From Limnohabitans planktonicus II-D5 (GTDB lineage Bacteria > Pseudomonadota > Gammaproteobacteria > Burkholderiales > Burkholderiaceae_C), in the NCBI RefSeq assembly GCF_001270065.2, contig NZ_LFYT02000002.1, positions 124,001 through 188,000 on the forward strand: 64,000 bases of DNA, given 5' to 3'. Of this stretch, positions 42,860-53,221 are shown piece after piece. The notes under the pieces were generated by a model, which was not told the origin of the DNA, searched no databases, and saw only the letters and a program-made list of their open reading frames with translations. Position numbers and translations under genes: made by a program. Each line of letters begins with the position of its first letter. Positions within the stretch are counted from its first letter, which is position 1.

Positions 42860-45004
42860 CTACCGCTCTGCCCCGCCCCACCACTGCCGCAAACCGCTGA
42901 CGCGCACGCTGGGGCGGGCGATGGCGGCGTGGAGCAGACCCTCCTGGGCTTCGATGAGGGTGAATTTTTCTCGGGCGCGGGTGATGCCGGTGTAGACCAG
43001 TTCGCGCGACAGGAGTTCGGCAGCGCCGGGCGGCAGGACCAGGGCGGTGTGTTCAAACTCCGAGCCCTGACTTTTGTGCACCGTCATGACAAAGGCCGTT
43101 TCGGCGTGGGCCAGACGCGCCACGCTGACCGAGCGCAGTTGCTCGCCGTCGAGAAACCAGGCTTTGGGCACTTTGTGCAGGTTGGGCAAGACCACGCCCA
43201 CATCGCCGTTGAAGACGCCCAGTTGCGTGTCGTTGCGCGTGACCATGACCGGGCGGCCGGTGAACCATTCGCCCTGGGGCTGCAGCCAGCCTGCATCGGC
43301 CAAGGCTTTTTGCACCGCGGCGTTGAGTGCGGCAGTGCCCCACTCGCCCTGATGCACCGCGCACAGAATGCGAAAGCGGTCAAAGCTTTTGAGCACTTGT
43401 TTGACCCAGGCCTCGTGCGCGGCCAAATCGCCTGCCATTGGTGGGGTGTTGACGCATGTCAGGTAGTCGGCATACGAAGCGCCGCCGATCGCCCGAGCGC
43501 CCTGCCCGGTGGCCAGATCACACACCGCTTGGGGGCTTTCCGGCTGCCAGGCGGTCAAGGCCTTGCCGGGCAGCGCAAAGGCTTGCTGTACTTGGGCCGC
43601 ATCGCCTGCGTTGACCGCCAGGGCCAACTGGCCAATGGGGCCGTCAAAGCGGCGGCTTTTGCGCAGCATCACGGTTTGCTGGGCCAAGGCGGGCAGCGCT
43701 GGGGCGGCCGATGCGTGAAAGCACGCGGCCAGCGTTTGCCCGGCCACTTCTTGTGCAAAGCGCAAGGTGTCGTCGGTGTAACCGCCTTGGGCAGCGTCGC
43801 GGCAGACATCGCCCAGCACCGCACCGGCTTCGACCGAGGCCAGCTGGTCTTTGTCGCCCAGCAGCACCAGACGGGCCGTGGGCGGCAGCGCTTGCAGCAA
43901 GGCGTCCATCATTTCCAGATGCACCATGGAGGCTTCGTCCACGATCAGCACGTCCACGTCGAGCAGATGGGCAGCGTGGTACTGGAATTGGCGCGTATCG
44001 GGACGCGCCCCCAACAGTGAATGCAGGGTGCGGGCCGCGCCGATGCGCTGGATCAGGGTGTCCAGATCGAGCGTGGCACCGGCCTGCTCGTTGTCCTGCT
44101 CGTTGGCCTGCGCCTTGAGCGCCTGGAGCGAGCCGTCAATCGATTGTTTGAGCCGCGCAGCGGCCTTGCCCGTGGGCGCGGCCAGGGCCACGCGCAAGGG
44201 GCTGACGCCTTCATGCAGCGCCAAAAGCAGTGCCAGCAAACGTGCGGCGGTGTAGGTTTTGCCCGTGCCAGGGCCACCGGTGATGACCGACAGCCGCGCC
44301 CGCAGGGCCACGGCGCAGGCGAGTTTTTGCCAGTCGGTGGCTTCCTCAGGCGAGGCCCCCGTGCTGGGCACATTCACAAAAAACCGGTCCAGCCATTCGC
44401 GGGCCTGGGCCGTAGGCACGTCCACCGCACTTTGGGCCCGTTGCAAGAGGGTTTTGCCCACTCGCTCTTCGTAAGCGCGATAGCGCCGCAAATACAGCAA
44501 GGGCGCATCAGCAGCGCCGCCCAGCACCAAGGGCTGGCCAGCATCGGGGGCGCTGGCATCGCGCAGGCAAGCGAGTGCCGCACGCAAGGCGGCCAGCCAG
44601 CCTGCCCGGTCTGCAGGCAAATGTGCCCACAGTGCCAGCAAGCCTTGCGGGCCATGCACCGCATCAGCGGGCCAGGCCAGCAAGGTCACGGGAGGCGTGA
44701 GCAAGTCATTGACCGACAAGCAGGTGTGGCCCCGGCCTTCCATCTGGGCCAGCACGGCAGCGGCCACCAGCAGCGCGGGCGGCGCGTCGGGCTGCAGCCG
44801 CAGCAGTTGCGCGGCCAGGGCGCTGTCCAAGCGGCGCAGCCAACCCATCTCGGACCAGCCATGCAGCCAGTTCAGGGTTTGCGCGGCGCTCAAGCCGCCT
44901 GCGGGCAGGTCATTGAGCCAATCCATCTGGGCGGCTTTTTGCGCCGAGGTATGCGCTTGGTGCGCCTGCTGCGCCGGATTGAGCAGGTTTTGTCGCAAGC
45001 TCAT
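42860..45004 (-). CDS. recD: Exodeoxyribonuclease V alpha subunit
   Basis: 714 aa from ATG 45004, with AGGAGG 7 nt upstream. The N-terminal domain is followed by superfamily 1 helicase motifs: Walker A GGPGTGKT (243-250), VDEASMVHLEM, and late motifs QGEWFTGRPVMVTRND and VHKSQGSEF. RecD is the 5'-3' motor of RecBCD. It lies downstream of recB in the same direction, separated by a family B repeat array of about 500 bp, so it may have its own transcript. Confidence 0.95.
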   Translation of the reverse strand: MSLRQNLLNPAQQAHQAHTSAQKAAQMDWLNDLPAGGLSAAQTLNWLHGWSEMGWLRRLDSALAAQLLRLQPDAPPALLVAAAVLAQMEGRGHTCLSVNDLLTPPVTLLAWPADAVHGPQGLLALWAHLPADRAGWLAALRAALACLRDASAPDAGQPLVLGGAADAPLLYLRRYRAYEERVGKTLLQRAQSAVDVPTAQAREWLDRFFVNVPSTGASPEEATDWQKLACAVALRARLSVITGGPGTGKTYTAARLLALLLALHEGVSPLRVALAAPTGKAAARLKQSIDGSLQALKAQANEQDNEQAGATLDLDTLIQRIGAARTLHSLLGARPDTRQFQYHAAHLLDVDVLIVDEASMVHLEMMDALLQALPPTARLVLLGDKDQLASVEAGAVLGDVCRDAAQGGYTDDTLRFAQEVAGQTLAACFHASAAPALPALAQQTVMLRKSRRFDGPIGQLALAVNAGDAAQVQQAFALPGKALTAWQPESPQAVCDLATGQGARAIGGASYADYLTCVNTPPMAGDLAAHEAWVKQVLKSFDRFRILCAVHQGEWGTAALNAAVQKALADAGWLQPQGEWFTGRPVMVTRNDTQLGVFNGDVGVVLPNLHKVPKAWFLDGEQLRSVSVARLAHAETAFVMTVHKSQGSEFEHTALVLPPGAAELLSRELVYTGITRAREKFTLIEAQEGLLHAAIARPSVRVSGLRQWWGGAER

Positions 45005-45060
45005 GCGCCCGCCTCCTGTGAACCATTCTTCAGACCCATTAAAGTCGCGACCCTGTCTTT

Positions 45061-45551
45061 GTAGGCGCCAGCCCTGCTGGCGAAAGAACCCAAGCGGTCC
45101 GCAGGCCATCGCTTGCAGGGCAAGCTCCTACAGAAAAACCCTGCGTGCGTGGATTGCGGGTGATCAACCGCCGTCTGATCTTTGTAGGCGCCAGCCCTGC
45201 TGGCGATAGAACCCAGGCGGTCCGCTGGCCATCGCTTGCAGGGCAAGCTCCTACAGAAAAGCCCTGTGTCCGTGGATTGCGGGTGATCAGCCGCAGCCTG
45301 ATTACAGAAAAACCCTGCGTGCGTGGATTGCGGGTGATCAACCGCCGTCTGATCTTTGTAGGAGCCAGCCCTGCTGGCGATAGAACCCAGGCGATCCACA
45401 GGCCATCGCTTGCAGGGCAAGCTCCTGCAGAAAACCCCTGCATCAGTGGATTGCGTGTGATCAGCCGCCGTCTGATCTTTGTAGGAGCCAGCCCTGCTGG
45501 CGAAAGAACCCTGGTGGTCCGCAGGCCATCGCTTGCAGGGCAAGCTCCTAC
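45061..45551. repeat. REP-type hairpin array, family B
   Basis: Units begin at 45061, 45184, 45358 and 45481 (periods 123, 174, 123; the long step holds an extra partial linker). Each unit starts GTAGG(A/C)GCCAGCCCTGCTGGCGA and ends TCGCTTGCAGGGCAAGCTCCTAC, forming a hairpin. The linker has GTGGATTGCGGGTGATCA and is also conserved. Similar GTAGGAGC/GCTCCTAC ends are well known in REP elements of Pseudomonas. It lies between recB and recD. Confidence 0.85.
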
Positions 45552-45599
45552 AGAACAAAGCTGCAAGCGCATCACACTGCTGCAAAACAAAATCAACCA

Positions 45600-48500
45600 T
45601 CACGGCACCTCAATCATTTGGGATGCGTTGTCGGGCGATGGGCCTGACCCCAGCATCGCGTCCAGGCCGTCCATCAGGGCGACCGGGGCGGGCAAGGTGC
45701 AGCAGCCTGCAGCGGGGCCGTCGATGCCGCGCAGGAACAGATAGACCGCGCCGCCCAGTTGCTGCGCCGGGTCGTAGGCCGAGCCCAAACGCGCGCGCAG
45801 CAGACGGTGCAAGGCCAGCATGTAGAGCGCGGCTTGCACCTCGTAGCGGTGGTGGGCCATGGCCTTGTCCAAGGCTGGCGCACTGTAGGCCGCGTCATCT
45901 GGCCCCAGGTGGTTGGACTTGTAGTCCAGCACCCAATAGCGGCCCTGGTGCTCGAACACCAGATCGGCAAAGCCCATGAGCATGCCGTGCAGTTGGGCAT
46001 CGGGCAGTTTGGGACGGCTCACGCCGGGCAGCAGGTGTTCGCGGCACAGGGCGTCCACTTCCTGGGCGTGCAGGCGCTGTGCGGGCAGCCAGAACTCCAT
46101 CTCGGGCAGCAAAGTCCCAAGCGCATTGAGCGGCGCGTCCGGCCCGCGCAAAGGCTGGGCCACCACGCGGGACAGCCACTGCACCACATCGCCAGCTTGC
46201 GCCGTGTAGCCCGCCCGTTCGCAGCGTTTGGCCAGGCGCTGGGCCAAAGGGGTGCCCGGCTGCAGGGCAAAACCGTCTGCGGCCAGCCACTCCAGCTGGT
46301 CGTGCAAAAAGTTGCCCGCGCTGGGGCCTCGGGCAAAGCTGTGCCAGGGCGACACAGACAAGGACTCGGAGGGCGCCGCCGCCGGGGTGCCTGCCAGACT
46401 GACACTCAAAGCTGCCAGCGCCTGCGCCCCGCCCTCCTCTGGCGGTTCGTCATCGGCCGGGCGCGGCGTGGCCATGTGCAAAGCCGCCTGCAACACGGGT
46501 TGCGAAGACAGGTCACGCGCCAAGCGCGAAAAGCTGGCAATCGTCCAGCTCTTGTCGATGCGGGCGGTGCTGTGCAACGCCTCTTGCAAGGCCGACTGCT
46601 GTGCAGGCCGCTGCCAGCGGGTCAAGGGCACATCGCTTGGGGCCAGCGTCAACTGCACCGACAAAGCCGCGCCCAGGGCGTTGGTCTTCAGCACCTGCAG
46701 TTTGGGTAGCCATTGCGCTGAATCCCATGGCTGACCAGCTCCCAGCAAATGGCCGGGGGCACTGTCGTGGTTGACACAGGCCTTGCCGTTGCCGCGCTTG
46801 ACCGCGCTCCAACCCACCCACAGGGCGTGCCGCGCACGGGTCAAGGCCACGTACCACAGGCGCAGGTCTTCGCGCAGCCGGTCCAGGTCCGCGCCTTTCG
46901 CGTCCTGCTTGTCAAACGCCAGCGTCCAGCGGCGCTCGCCCTGCGCGTCACTGACTTGCAGCACGGCGGCCTTGTCGGCCGTGACCACGCGGTGGCTGTG
47001 CGCAAAGGGCAGGCACACCACCGGGTATTCCAGGCCCTTGCTCTTGTGGATGGTGATGACCTTGACCAGGTCTTCATCGCTTTCCAGGCGCACGGTCTGT
47101 TCTTCGTTCTCGCCCGCGCTGCCGTCCAGCGCTTCGTCAATCTGCTGGCTCAGCCAGCGGATCAGGGCCTGTTCGCCATCCAGCTGGTGGCTGGCGGTTT
47201 GCAGCAGTTCGGCCAGGTGCAAGACATTGGTCAGGCGGCGTTCACCATCGGCCTGCCCGCGCCAGCGCCCGGCCAGCTGCAAGGCATGCAGCGACTGGCG
47301 CAGCATGGCCAGCACGCCCTGGTTTTGCCAGGTCTGGCGCAGCTCGCGCATCTGCTCGGCACGCTGGTCCAGCAGCTCGTCTTGGGTGGCCAAGTCATGC
47401 AGCTCGACCAAAGACAAACCCACAGTGCGCGTGCCCAAGGCAGCGCGCACGCGGCGCATGTCTTGCGGCTCGGCCACGCCGCGCAGCCACAGGCAAAGGT
47501 CTTGCGCTTCGTCGCTGGCAAACACCGAGTCGCGGTCCGACAAATACACCGAAGCCACGCCGCGCCAACGCAGCGCATCGCGCACGGCGGCGGCTTCCAC
47601 ACCGGTGCGCACCAGCACCGCAATGTCTTTGGGCTTGAGCGCGGTGTCGCCTTTTTGCGGATCGGCAAAGCATGCCTGCGGGTCACTGAGCCAGGCCACG
47701 ATCTGCTCGGCGCACAAGGCCGACAAATGCGCACGCGCATCGCGCTGGCTGCGCAGTGTGTCGTCGTGCACCACCGTCATGGCCGGGATGGGACCGGTGC
47801 TGCCGGTCAGCACTTCGGCGCGGCCCTTGGCGTCCACGCTCTGGAAGGGCAAGGGGTCTTCATCGCCATGGCGGTAACCGAAGGCGTCTTGCGGGATGTT
47901 GAACCAGCGGTTGACCACATCGACCACCGCCACAGTGGACCGGAAATTGGTGCCCAGCACATGGTGGCGGCCCGCCGTGGCGCGGCGTGCGGCCAGATAG
48001 CTCTGGATGTCGGCGCCGCGAAAGCCATAAATCGACTGCTTGGGGTCCCCGATCAAGAGCAGCGCAATGTCTTGCCGGTTGTCTGCCGTGTGGTAGATGC
48101 GGTCGAAGATGCGGAACTGCAGCGGCGAGGTGTCCTGAAACTCGTCGATCAGGGCCACCGGAAACTGCTCGCGCAGGCGCTGGGCCAGGCGCTCGCCCGC
48201 TTGCGGGTCGGCCAGCGCCACATCCAGGCGCTGCAGCATGTCGGCAAAACCAAACAAGCCGCTGCGGCGTTTGAGCTCGGCCATGCGCTGCTGCACATGC
48301 TGGCGAGCGTGCAGACGGGCGGCCTGCGCCGGGTCGGGCAAGGCCAGCAAGGCAGCTTGCAAATCGGCATAGGCCTGGCTTTCGGGCGGCCATTCCAAGG
48401 GTGCTTCGCCGGGCTTGCGGCAAGCGAGCAGCCCTTCGGGCGTGAAGCGGTCCCAGCCGGCTTTCATGTCGGCTTGCAAGGCCTGTGCATCGGCCGGGCC

Positions 48501-49379
48501 TTGCGACCAGGCCTTGAGCACGCCCAGCCACTCGGCGCATTTTTTATTGGTGAGCTTGCGGCCTTCCCAGCTGGACTTGTGGTGTTCCAGTTGCGCCTCG
48601 ATCCAGCCCAGCAAGTCGTCGGCCCGCTCGACCCAGCCTTGCTTGAGTGCTTGCAACTGCGTTTGGCGGGCAGCCAGTGCCTCAGACAGCACCTGGCCCA
48701 GTGTGCCCGGCTCGGCATCGGCCAGCGGCACGCCCATCAAGGCGCGCATGTCTGCTTCGAGCGTGTCCACATCGCGCCAGATGCCCTGCACCTGCGCCAC
48801 CAAGTTGGGGGGCATGGGGTACAGCTGCTGACGCCAGTAGTCCTGCACGGCGTCCATGCGCAAGGCGGCTTCGTCGCCCACCAGGTTTTCTTCAAACAGG
48901 TTGCCGCTGTCAAAAGCATGCTCACGCAACATGCGCTGGCACCAGGCGTCGATGGTGTAGACGGCCGCATCGTCCATGGCCTGCGCGGCCAAGGCCAGGC
49001 GGTAAGCAGCCTGCTCGCGCAGCGGGCCCTCGGGGTATTCGTTTTTCAGTTCAATCAGGAAAGCATCGTCCGTCTGTGCGATGCCGCGAAACACCTGCGC
49101 CGCCTCGGTCAGGCGGGCGCGGATGCGGTCGGACAGTTCGCGCGTGGCGGCGCGGGTGAAGGTCATCACCAGCACGTCTTGCGGCAGCATGGGGCGCACG
49201 GGCGCGGTGCCCCCTTCTGAGCCGTCTTCGCCCTCTGTTGCCTGTGTGCCGTGGCCCAGCACCAGGCGCACATAGAGCGCGGCAATCGTCCAGGTCTTGC
49301 CAGTGCCTGCGCTGGCTTCGATCAGGTGGCTGCCGCGCAGCGGAAAACTGTTTGCATTCAGGGCGTGTGCGCTGCTCAT
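45600..49379 (-). CDS. recB: Exodeoxyribonuclease V beta subunit
   Basis: 1,259 aa. N-terminal Walker A ASAGTGKT (22-29), UvrD-type motifs (VALIDEFQDTSPLQF, LLIGDPKQSIYGFRGAD, ITIHKSKGLEYPVV) and a C-terminal nuclease domain with VLDYKSNHLG (catalytic Asp1152 and Lys1154 region) and an upstream LMGFADLVFE. Length is near that of RecB. Its start overlaps the recC stop by ATGA. Together with recC and recD it makes the double-strand break-resecting helicase-nuclease. Confidence 0.96.
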   Translation of the reverse strand: MSSAHALNANSFPLRGSHLIEASAGTGKTWTIAALYVRLVLGHGTQATEGEDGSEGGTAPVRPMLPQDVLVMTFTRAATRELSDRIRARLTEAAQVFRGIAQTDDAFLIELKNEYPEGPLREQAAYRLALAAQAMDDAAVYTIDAWCQRMLREHAFDSGNLFEENLVGDEAALRMDAVQDYWRQQLYPMPPNLVAQVQGIWRDVDTLEADMRALMGVPLADAEPGTLGQVLSEALAARQTQLQALKQGWVERADDLLGWIEAQLEHHKSSWEGRKLTNKKCAEWLGVLKAWSQGPADAQALQADMKAGWDRFTPEGLLACRKPGEAPLEWPPESQAYADLQAALLALPDPAQAARLHARQHVQQRMAELKRRSGLFGFADMLQRLDVALADPQAGERLAQRLREQFPVALIDEFQDTSPLQFRIFDRIYHTADNRQDIALLLIGDPKQSIYGFRGADIQSYLAARRATAGRHHVLGTNFRSTVAVVDVVNRWFNIPQDAFGYRHGDEDPLPFQSVDAKGRAEVLTGSTGPIPAMTVVHDDTLRSQRDARAHLSALCAEQIVAWLSDPQACFADPQKGDTALKPKDIAVLVRTGVEAAAVRDALRWRGVASVYLSDRDSVFASDEAQDLCLWLRGVAEPQDMRRVRAALGTRTVGLSLVELHDLATQDELLDQRAEQMRELRQTWQNQGVLAMLRQSLHALQLAGRWRGQADGERRLTNVLHLAELLQTASHQLDGEQALIRWLSQQIDEALDGSAGENEEQTVRLESDEDLVKVITIHKSKGLEYPVVCLPFAHSHRVVTADKAAVLQVSDAQGERRWTLAFDKQDAKGADLDRLREDLRLWYVALTRARHALWVGWSAVKRGNGKACVNHDSAPGHLLGAGQPWDSAQWLPKLQVLKTNALGAALSVQLTLAPSDVPLTRWQRPAQQSALQEALHSTARIDKSWTIASFSRLARDLSSQPVLQAALHMATPRPADDEPPEEGGAQALAALSVSLAGTPAAAPSESLSVSPWHSFARGPSAGNFLHDQLEWLAADGFALQPGTPLAQRLAKRCERAGYTAQAGDVVQWLSRVVAQPLRGPDAPLNALGTLLPEMEFWLPAQRLHAQEVDALCREHLLPGVSRPKLPDAQLHGMLMGFADLVFEHQGRYWVLDYKSNHLGPDDAAYSAPALDKAMAHHRYEVQAALYMLALHRLLRARLGSAYDPAQQLGGAVYLFLRGIDGPAAGCCTLPAPVALMDGLDAMLGSGPSPDNASQMIEVP

Positions 49380-52300
49380 GCCTGCACCTCCTGGGTATCG
49401 GTATCAGCAGGCGCATCGGGCAAAGCCTCGACCACGGTGTGGGCGGCCCAGGCTTTCAAAGGCGCATAGACCGCCTCGGCCAGGCGTTCAAACGCGCCCG
49501 AAGCCAGCAAGGTGTCGAGCGTGGGATAGGTCCGCGCCAGCGCCGGGTCAAGGCTGACTTCGGCACGCTGGTGGCTGCTGCCTTCGTACAGGTCGAGCAG
49601 CGCGTTGGTGTTGTCTTTTTTGTCCAGCCACTTCAGGGCCAGCGCAGGCGGCAAGGGCAGCGGCCAGCGCATGCCTTCGACCCAGGTGTCCAGCAGCACC
49701 TGCAACTGGGCGCGGGCCGCTTCGGGGTCTTGCGGCGGCACACGCACCACGGCGTTGCGGCCCACCACCACGCAGGGGGTCGGTCGGCCCATGGCGGCAG
49801 CGGCCAGCGAGGTGAGCCACACATCGATCAATTTGTCGGGCAAGGCCTGCGCTTCACCGCCGTCCTTGATGCGGGCGATGCTGCTGGCGCGCAGGGTCAG
49901 GGCCACCTGTTCCCCGTCTTGTTCGCCTTCTTGTCCGCCCTCGCCTGCCAACAGACCGCCCAGCGCGTCTTGCAGGTGCACATGCGCGTGCGGCAGATCG
50001 ACCAGCACGCGCGGTGCCGCATCGGGGTAGCCCTCGCGCTCACGCAGGGCGGCGGTCAGCAGGGTCTGCATGCTGTGCGAGAGTTTTTGGGCTTCGAGCA
50101 GGCCCACGCCCGCCAAAGGCAAGGCCCCGGCCTTGCGCAGGCGTTGCACCGCGTGCTGCACATGCATGGGCAATTGCGCGTTGGCCAGATCCACCGGCAG
50201 ATGCTGCAGTTCGTGGTCGAGCAACTGGTACAGGTCCAGCCCCGCCAGACCAAACAGCTCTTCATCGTGCAGTTCGCTGCGTTCGTCTTCCAGATGTACC
50301 TGCAGGCGTTCACGGAAAAAAGCACCCACCGGCTTGCGCAGGAAGCGGGCCAGTTGGGCCAAAGTGATGACGGGGGTGCCGGTGGCGGACTGCGGGGGTG
50401 ACAACCAAACTGGATCGCCACGCTTCGCTCGCGATGACGAATTTTCGGCTTCGTCATCCAACCCTGCATGGATTGCCTTTTTCACCCCATCGTCGATTGC
50501 CTTTCCCATCCCATAAACTGGATCGCCACGTCCCGCCGCGTCGCTTCGCTCCTCGCGACTGACAGCTGCTCCTCGCGATGACAAATTGTCGGCTTCACCA
50601 TCCATCCCGTCATCGCGAGCCCCTCCAATCCCGTCATCGCGAGCGAAGCGTGGCGATCCAGTCTGCGCGGCCCGCCACTCTTTGGCATACGTGCGCAAGC
50701 CGCTGCCCGCTTCAAAATAAGCCCGGCTGAAGGGTTGCAGCGGGTGCACCGTGGTCAGGCGCTCAGCGCTGCCCGCGTCCCATAGCGCGTCGATCTCGTC
50801 GCGCAACTGAGACACCAGCACCGATGGGGGTTGTTCGCTGTTGTCGCGCACGCTGCGGCCGCTCCAGCTGACGTAGAGCGTGCGGCGGGCCGACAGCAGG
50901 GCTTCGAGCATGAGCTGGCGGTCGTCGTCGCGGCGCGAACGGTCTCCCGGACGGCTCATGCCGGGCAGGCCCAGCAGGTCGAAGTCGGCACGCGGACTGC
51001 GGCGCGGGTAGTCGCCATCGTTCATGCCCAGCAGGCACACCATCTGAAAGGGTATGGCGCGCATGGGCATGAGGGTGCAAAAAGTCACGCCCCCAGCACG
51101 AAAGCGCTGCTCCAGCTTGGGCACTTTCAGTGCCTCGAGCCAGGCCGAGCGGGCCACAGCCAGCGGCACGGCCTGCTCAAAATTGGCCTGATCGGCGGCT
51201 TTGACCCAGTCGTTCAGGGCCATGTCAAGGGCCGACAAGGCGTTGCGGTCAGCATCGCCCTGGGGCTTGAACACGGCCGCCAACATGGCCCGGCCGCGTT
51301 CGGCCCATTGGGCGGGCGTGGCCGGTGTGGCGCTGGTTTGCCACCAATCGATCAAGGCTTGCAGCAGGTGCGCCAGCGCGCCCGCCAATTCAGCATCGAG
51401 CCCGCCGACTTCGGCGTAAGGGTCCATGTCGGCTGCGCCTGGCGGCATGGGGTCGGCCCCGCAGGCATAACCCATGAGCATGCGCTGCACGCCAAACAGG
51501 GCCGAATTGTCTTCACCGCAGGTGGCCAGGCCCAGGCCCTGTCGGTGCCCACCCGACAAGCCCCAGCGGATGCCCGAGCCCGCCATCCAGCGTGTGAGTG
51601 TGGGTAATTGTTCGGGTTGGATGCCAAAGCGCGCCGCCAGCGCAGGCACTTCAAGCAGCTCCACCAGCTCGCTCATGCGGCCGCGCTGCTGGGGCAAGGC
51701 CAGCAGCCACTGCACCGCATGGATCAAGGGGCTGGTGGCCTGGGCACCCAGATCGGCAATGTCGTGCGGAATGAAGCGGGCGTCACTGCGCTTGTATTGG
51801 CCAAAGACCGCACGAATGGCCGGGGCCATGGTTTCGATGTCGGGCACCATGACCACCACATCGCGGGGCGACAGGTCCGGCTGTTCGTGGAACCACTGCA
51901 GCAGCTGGTCGTGCAGCACTTCCAGCTCGCGCACCGGGCTGTGCGCCACTTTGAAGACCACCGATCGGTCATCTGCTTGCAAGGGCGCATCCACCGGGTC
52001 CTGGGCAGACTTCAGATCGCGGATGCGGTTTTGCAGTTGCGTCAGCAGCCGCGTGCCGTCGGCACCCGGCGCGTCGTCAAACAGGTCCAGGCGCTGGCCC
52101 GGCATGCAGGCCTGCGCAGCCTGCACATCGTCAAACGCGTCCAACTGCCGAATAAAGTCTCGACCCTGTCGCCCCCACGCGGCCAGCAAGGCGGGCGCGT
52201 GCAAATGCATCTGCTCAAATGGCGTGTTCGACAGGTCTTGGTCACCCTTGTAGGCGTGACGCCGCCGCTCGGTCTTGAGGGCGTCGCGCCCGTCCATGAT

Positions 52301-53116
52301 GTCGCCCCAGTGGTACTGACAAGGGTTGGGCACCGCCAGCAGCACCTGGCTGTGCCTAGCCAAGGCGGCAAGAATGTCCAGCAGTTGGCCGGGCATGTGG
52401 CTCATGCCAAACACTGAAACACGCCGCGCCACCGGGCTGGCCAGGGCCTGGCCGGATTGGAGGTGGGCCACGGCCCGCAGATGCAAGGCGGGCCGGGTGG
52501 CCTGTTTTTCAGCGTCCGACAGGGTGGCCAGCACGCACCGCCACAACTCGGCTTGCCACTGCTGGTCGGGCGGCAGCTGACCTGCGGCAGCACCAGGCAA
52601 AACCGCCTGCCCGGGCTGCTTGCGCAGCACATTGCGCCCGGCGGCCCAGTCTTCGAGCCAGTCGGGGCGGTAAATCTGGTACTGGTCAAACAAGTCGGCC
52701 AGGCGGCTGGCAAGTTGCAGCAAGCGGTCGGGTTCATCGCCCTGCAAAAAACCGGCCACGGGCTTGAACACCTCCTGCCCCACGCAGCTGGGCAACAAAG
52801 CCATCAAGCGCCAAGTCATGGGCAATTTGTCGAGCGGCGAATCGGGCGGCACGTTCTGCACACCCAGCACCTGCCGGTAGGTGCGCCACAAAAAGCGCGA
52901 GGGCAGCTCCACCTTGGTGGCCGCACACACCCCGCCTTGCTGTGCCAGCGCCATCTTGATCCACTCGGCCATGCCGTTGCTTTGCACCAGCACCACCTCC
53001 TGCTCCAGCGGGGCCAAGGGCTGGCGCACCAGCCAACCCGACAAAGTCTCGGCCAACACTTCAGAGCGGTGGCTGTGCAAAGCCAAAAATCCGGGGGGAA
53101 TCAAGGAGTCAGTCAT
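49376..53116 (-). CDS. recC: Exodeoxyribonuclease V gamma subunit, with repeat insertion
   Basis: 1,246 aa from ATG 53116. It shows the RecC start (LHSHRSEVLAETL, VQSNGMAEWIKMALA) and a divergent helicase-like layout. It is longer than the E. coli protein (1,122 aa). Residues about 819-903 are encoded by a 252-bp element with 29-bp inverted ends and contain RGDP and RSDAAGRGDP segments typical of repeat-derived peptides. Removing it gives about 1,162 aa. The gene probably still works because the frame is kept, but this needs testing. Confidence 0.93.
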   Translation of the reverse strand: MTDSLIPPGFLALHSHRSEVLAETLSGWLVRQPLAPLEQEVVLVQSNGMAEWIKMALAQQGGVCAATKVELPSRFLWRTYRQVLGVQNVPPDSPLDKLPMTWRLMALLPSCVGQEVFKPVAGFLQGDEPDRLLQLASRLADLFDQYQIYRPDWLEDWAAGRNVLRKQPGQAVLPGAAAGQLPPDQQWQAELWRCVLATLSDAEKQATRPALHLRAVAHLQSGQALASPVARRVSVFGMSHMPGQLLDILAALARHSQVLLAVPNPCQYHWGDIMDGRDALKTERRRHAYKGDQDLSNTPFEQMHLHAPALLAAWGRQGRDFIRQLDAFDDVQAAQACMPGQRLDLFDDAPGADGTRLLTQLQNRIRDLKSAQDPVDAPLQADDRSVVFKVAHSPVRELEVLHDQLLQWFHEQPDLSPRDVVVMVPDIETMAPAIRAVFGQYKRSDARFIPHDIADLGAQATSPLIHAVQWLLALPQQRGRMSELVELLEVPALAARFGIQPEQLPTLTRWMAGSGIRWGLSGGHRQGLGLATCGEDNSALFGVQRMLMGYACGADPMPPGAADMDPYAEVGGLDAELAGALAHLLQALIDWWQTSATPATPAQWAERGRAMLAAVFKPQGDADRNALSALDMALNDWVKAADQANFEQAVPLAVARSAWLEALKVPKLEQRFRAGGVTFCTLMPMRAIPFQMVCLLGMNDGDYPRRSPRADFDLLGLPGMSRPGDRSRRDDDRQLMLEALLSARRTLYVSWSGRSVRDNSEQPPSVLVSQLRDEIDALWDAGSAERLTTVHPLQPFSRAYFEAGSGLRTYAKEWRAAQTGSPRFARDDGIGGARDDGMDGEADNLSSRGAAVSREERSDAAGRGDPVYGMGKAIDDGVKKAIHAGLDDEAENSSSRAKRGDPVWLSPPQSATGTPVITLAQLARFLRKPVGAFFRERLQVHLEDERSELHDEELFGLAGLDLYQLLDHELQHLPVDLANAQLPMHVQHAVQRLRKAGALPLAGVGLLEAQKLSHSMQTLLTAALREREGYPDAAPRVLVDLPHAHVHLQDALGGLLAGEGGQEGEQDGEQVALTLRASSIARIKDGGEAQALPDKLIDVWLTSLAAAAMGRPTPCVVVGRNAVVRVPPQDPEAARAQLQVLLDTWVEGMRWPLPLPPALALKWLDKKDNTNALLDLYEGSSHQRAEVSLDPALARTYPTLDTLLASGAFERLAEAVYAPLKAWAAHTVVEALPDAPADTDTQEVQA
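50410..50661. mobile_element. In-frame repeat element (MITE-like) inside recC
   Basis: A perfect 29-bp inverted repeat bounds this segment: left end 50410-50438, right end 50633-50661, containing CTGGATCGCCACGCTTCGC and its complement. Length is 252 bp (84 codons), so recC stays in frame and no stop is present. Internal sub-copies of the same ends occur near 50518 and 50609. No clear target duplication is seen. No transposase is in the window. Confidence 0.8.
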
Positions 53117-53221
53117 GCAAACGGGCGAGCCATCAAAGGAAAGCAAGAAGAATAGCCGCAATAAGGTTCAGGTCTTCGTTGGCGGCAACAGAGCCGACTT
53201 GGGGCTGTGCCGAAACCCATA

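Noticed and set aside
45039..45744. Repeat-rich open frames of about 185-200 aa over the family B array
   Set aside because: They are the array read in frame by chance and begin in the middle of hairpins.
46749..49220. An 823-aa plus-strand open frame opposite recB
   Set aside because: It is a shadow of recB: high-GC third-position bias leaves the antisense frame open, and its sequence has no recognisable motif.
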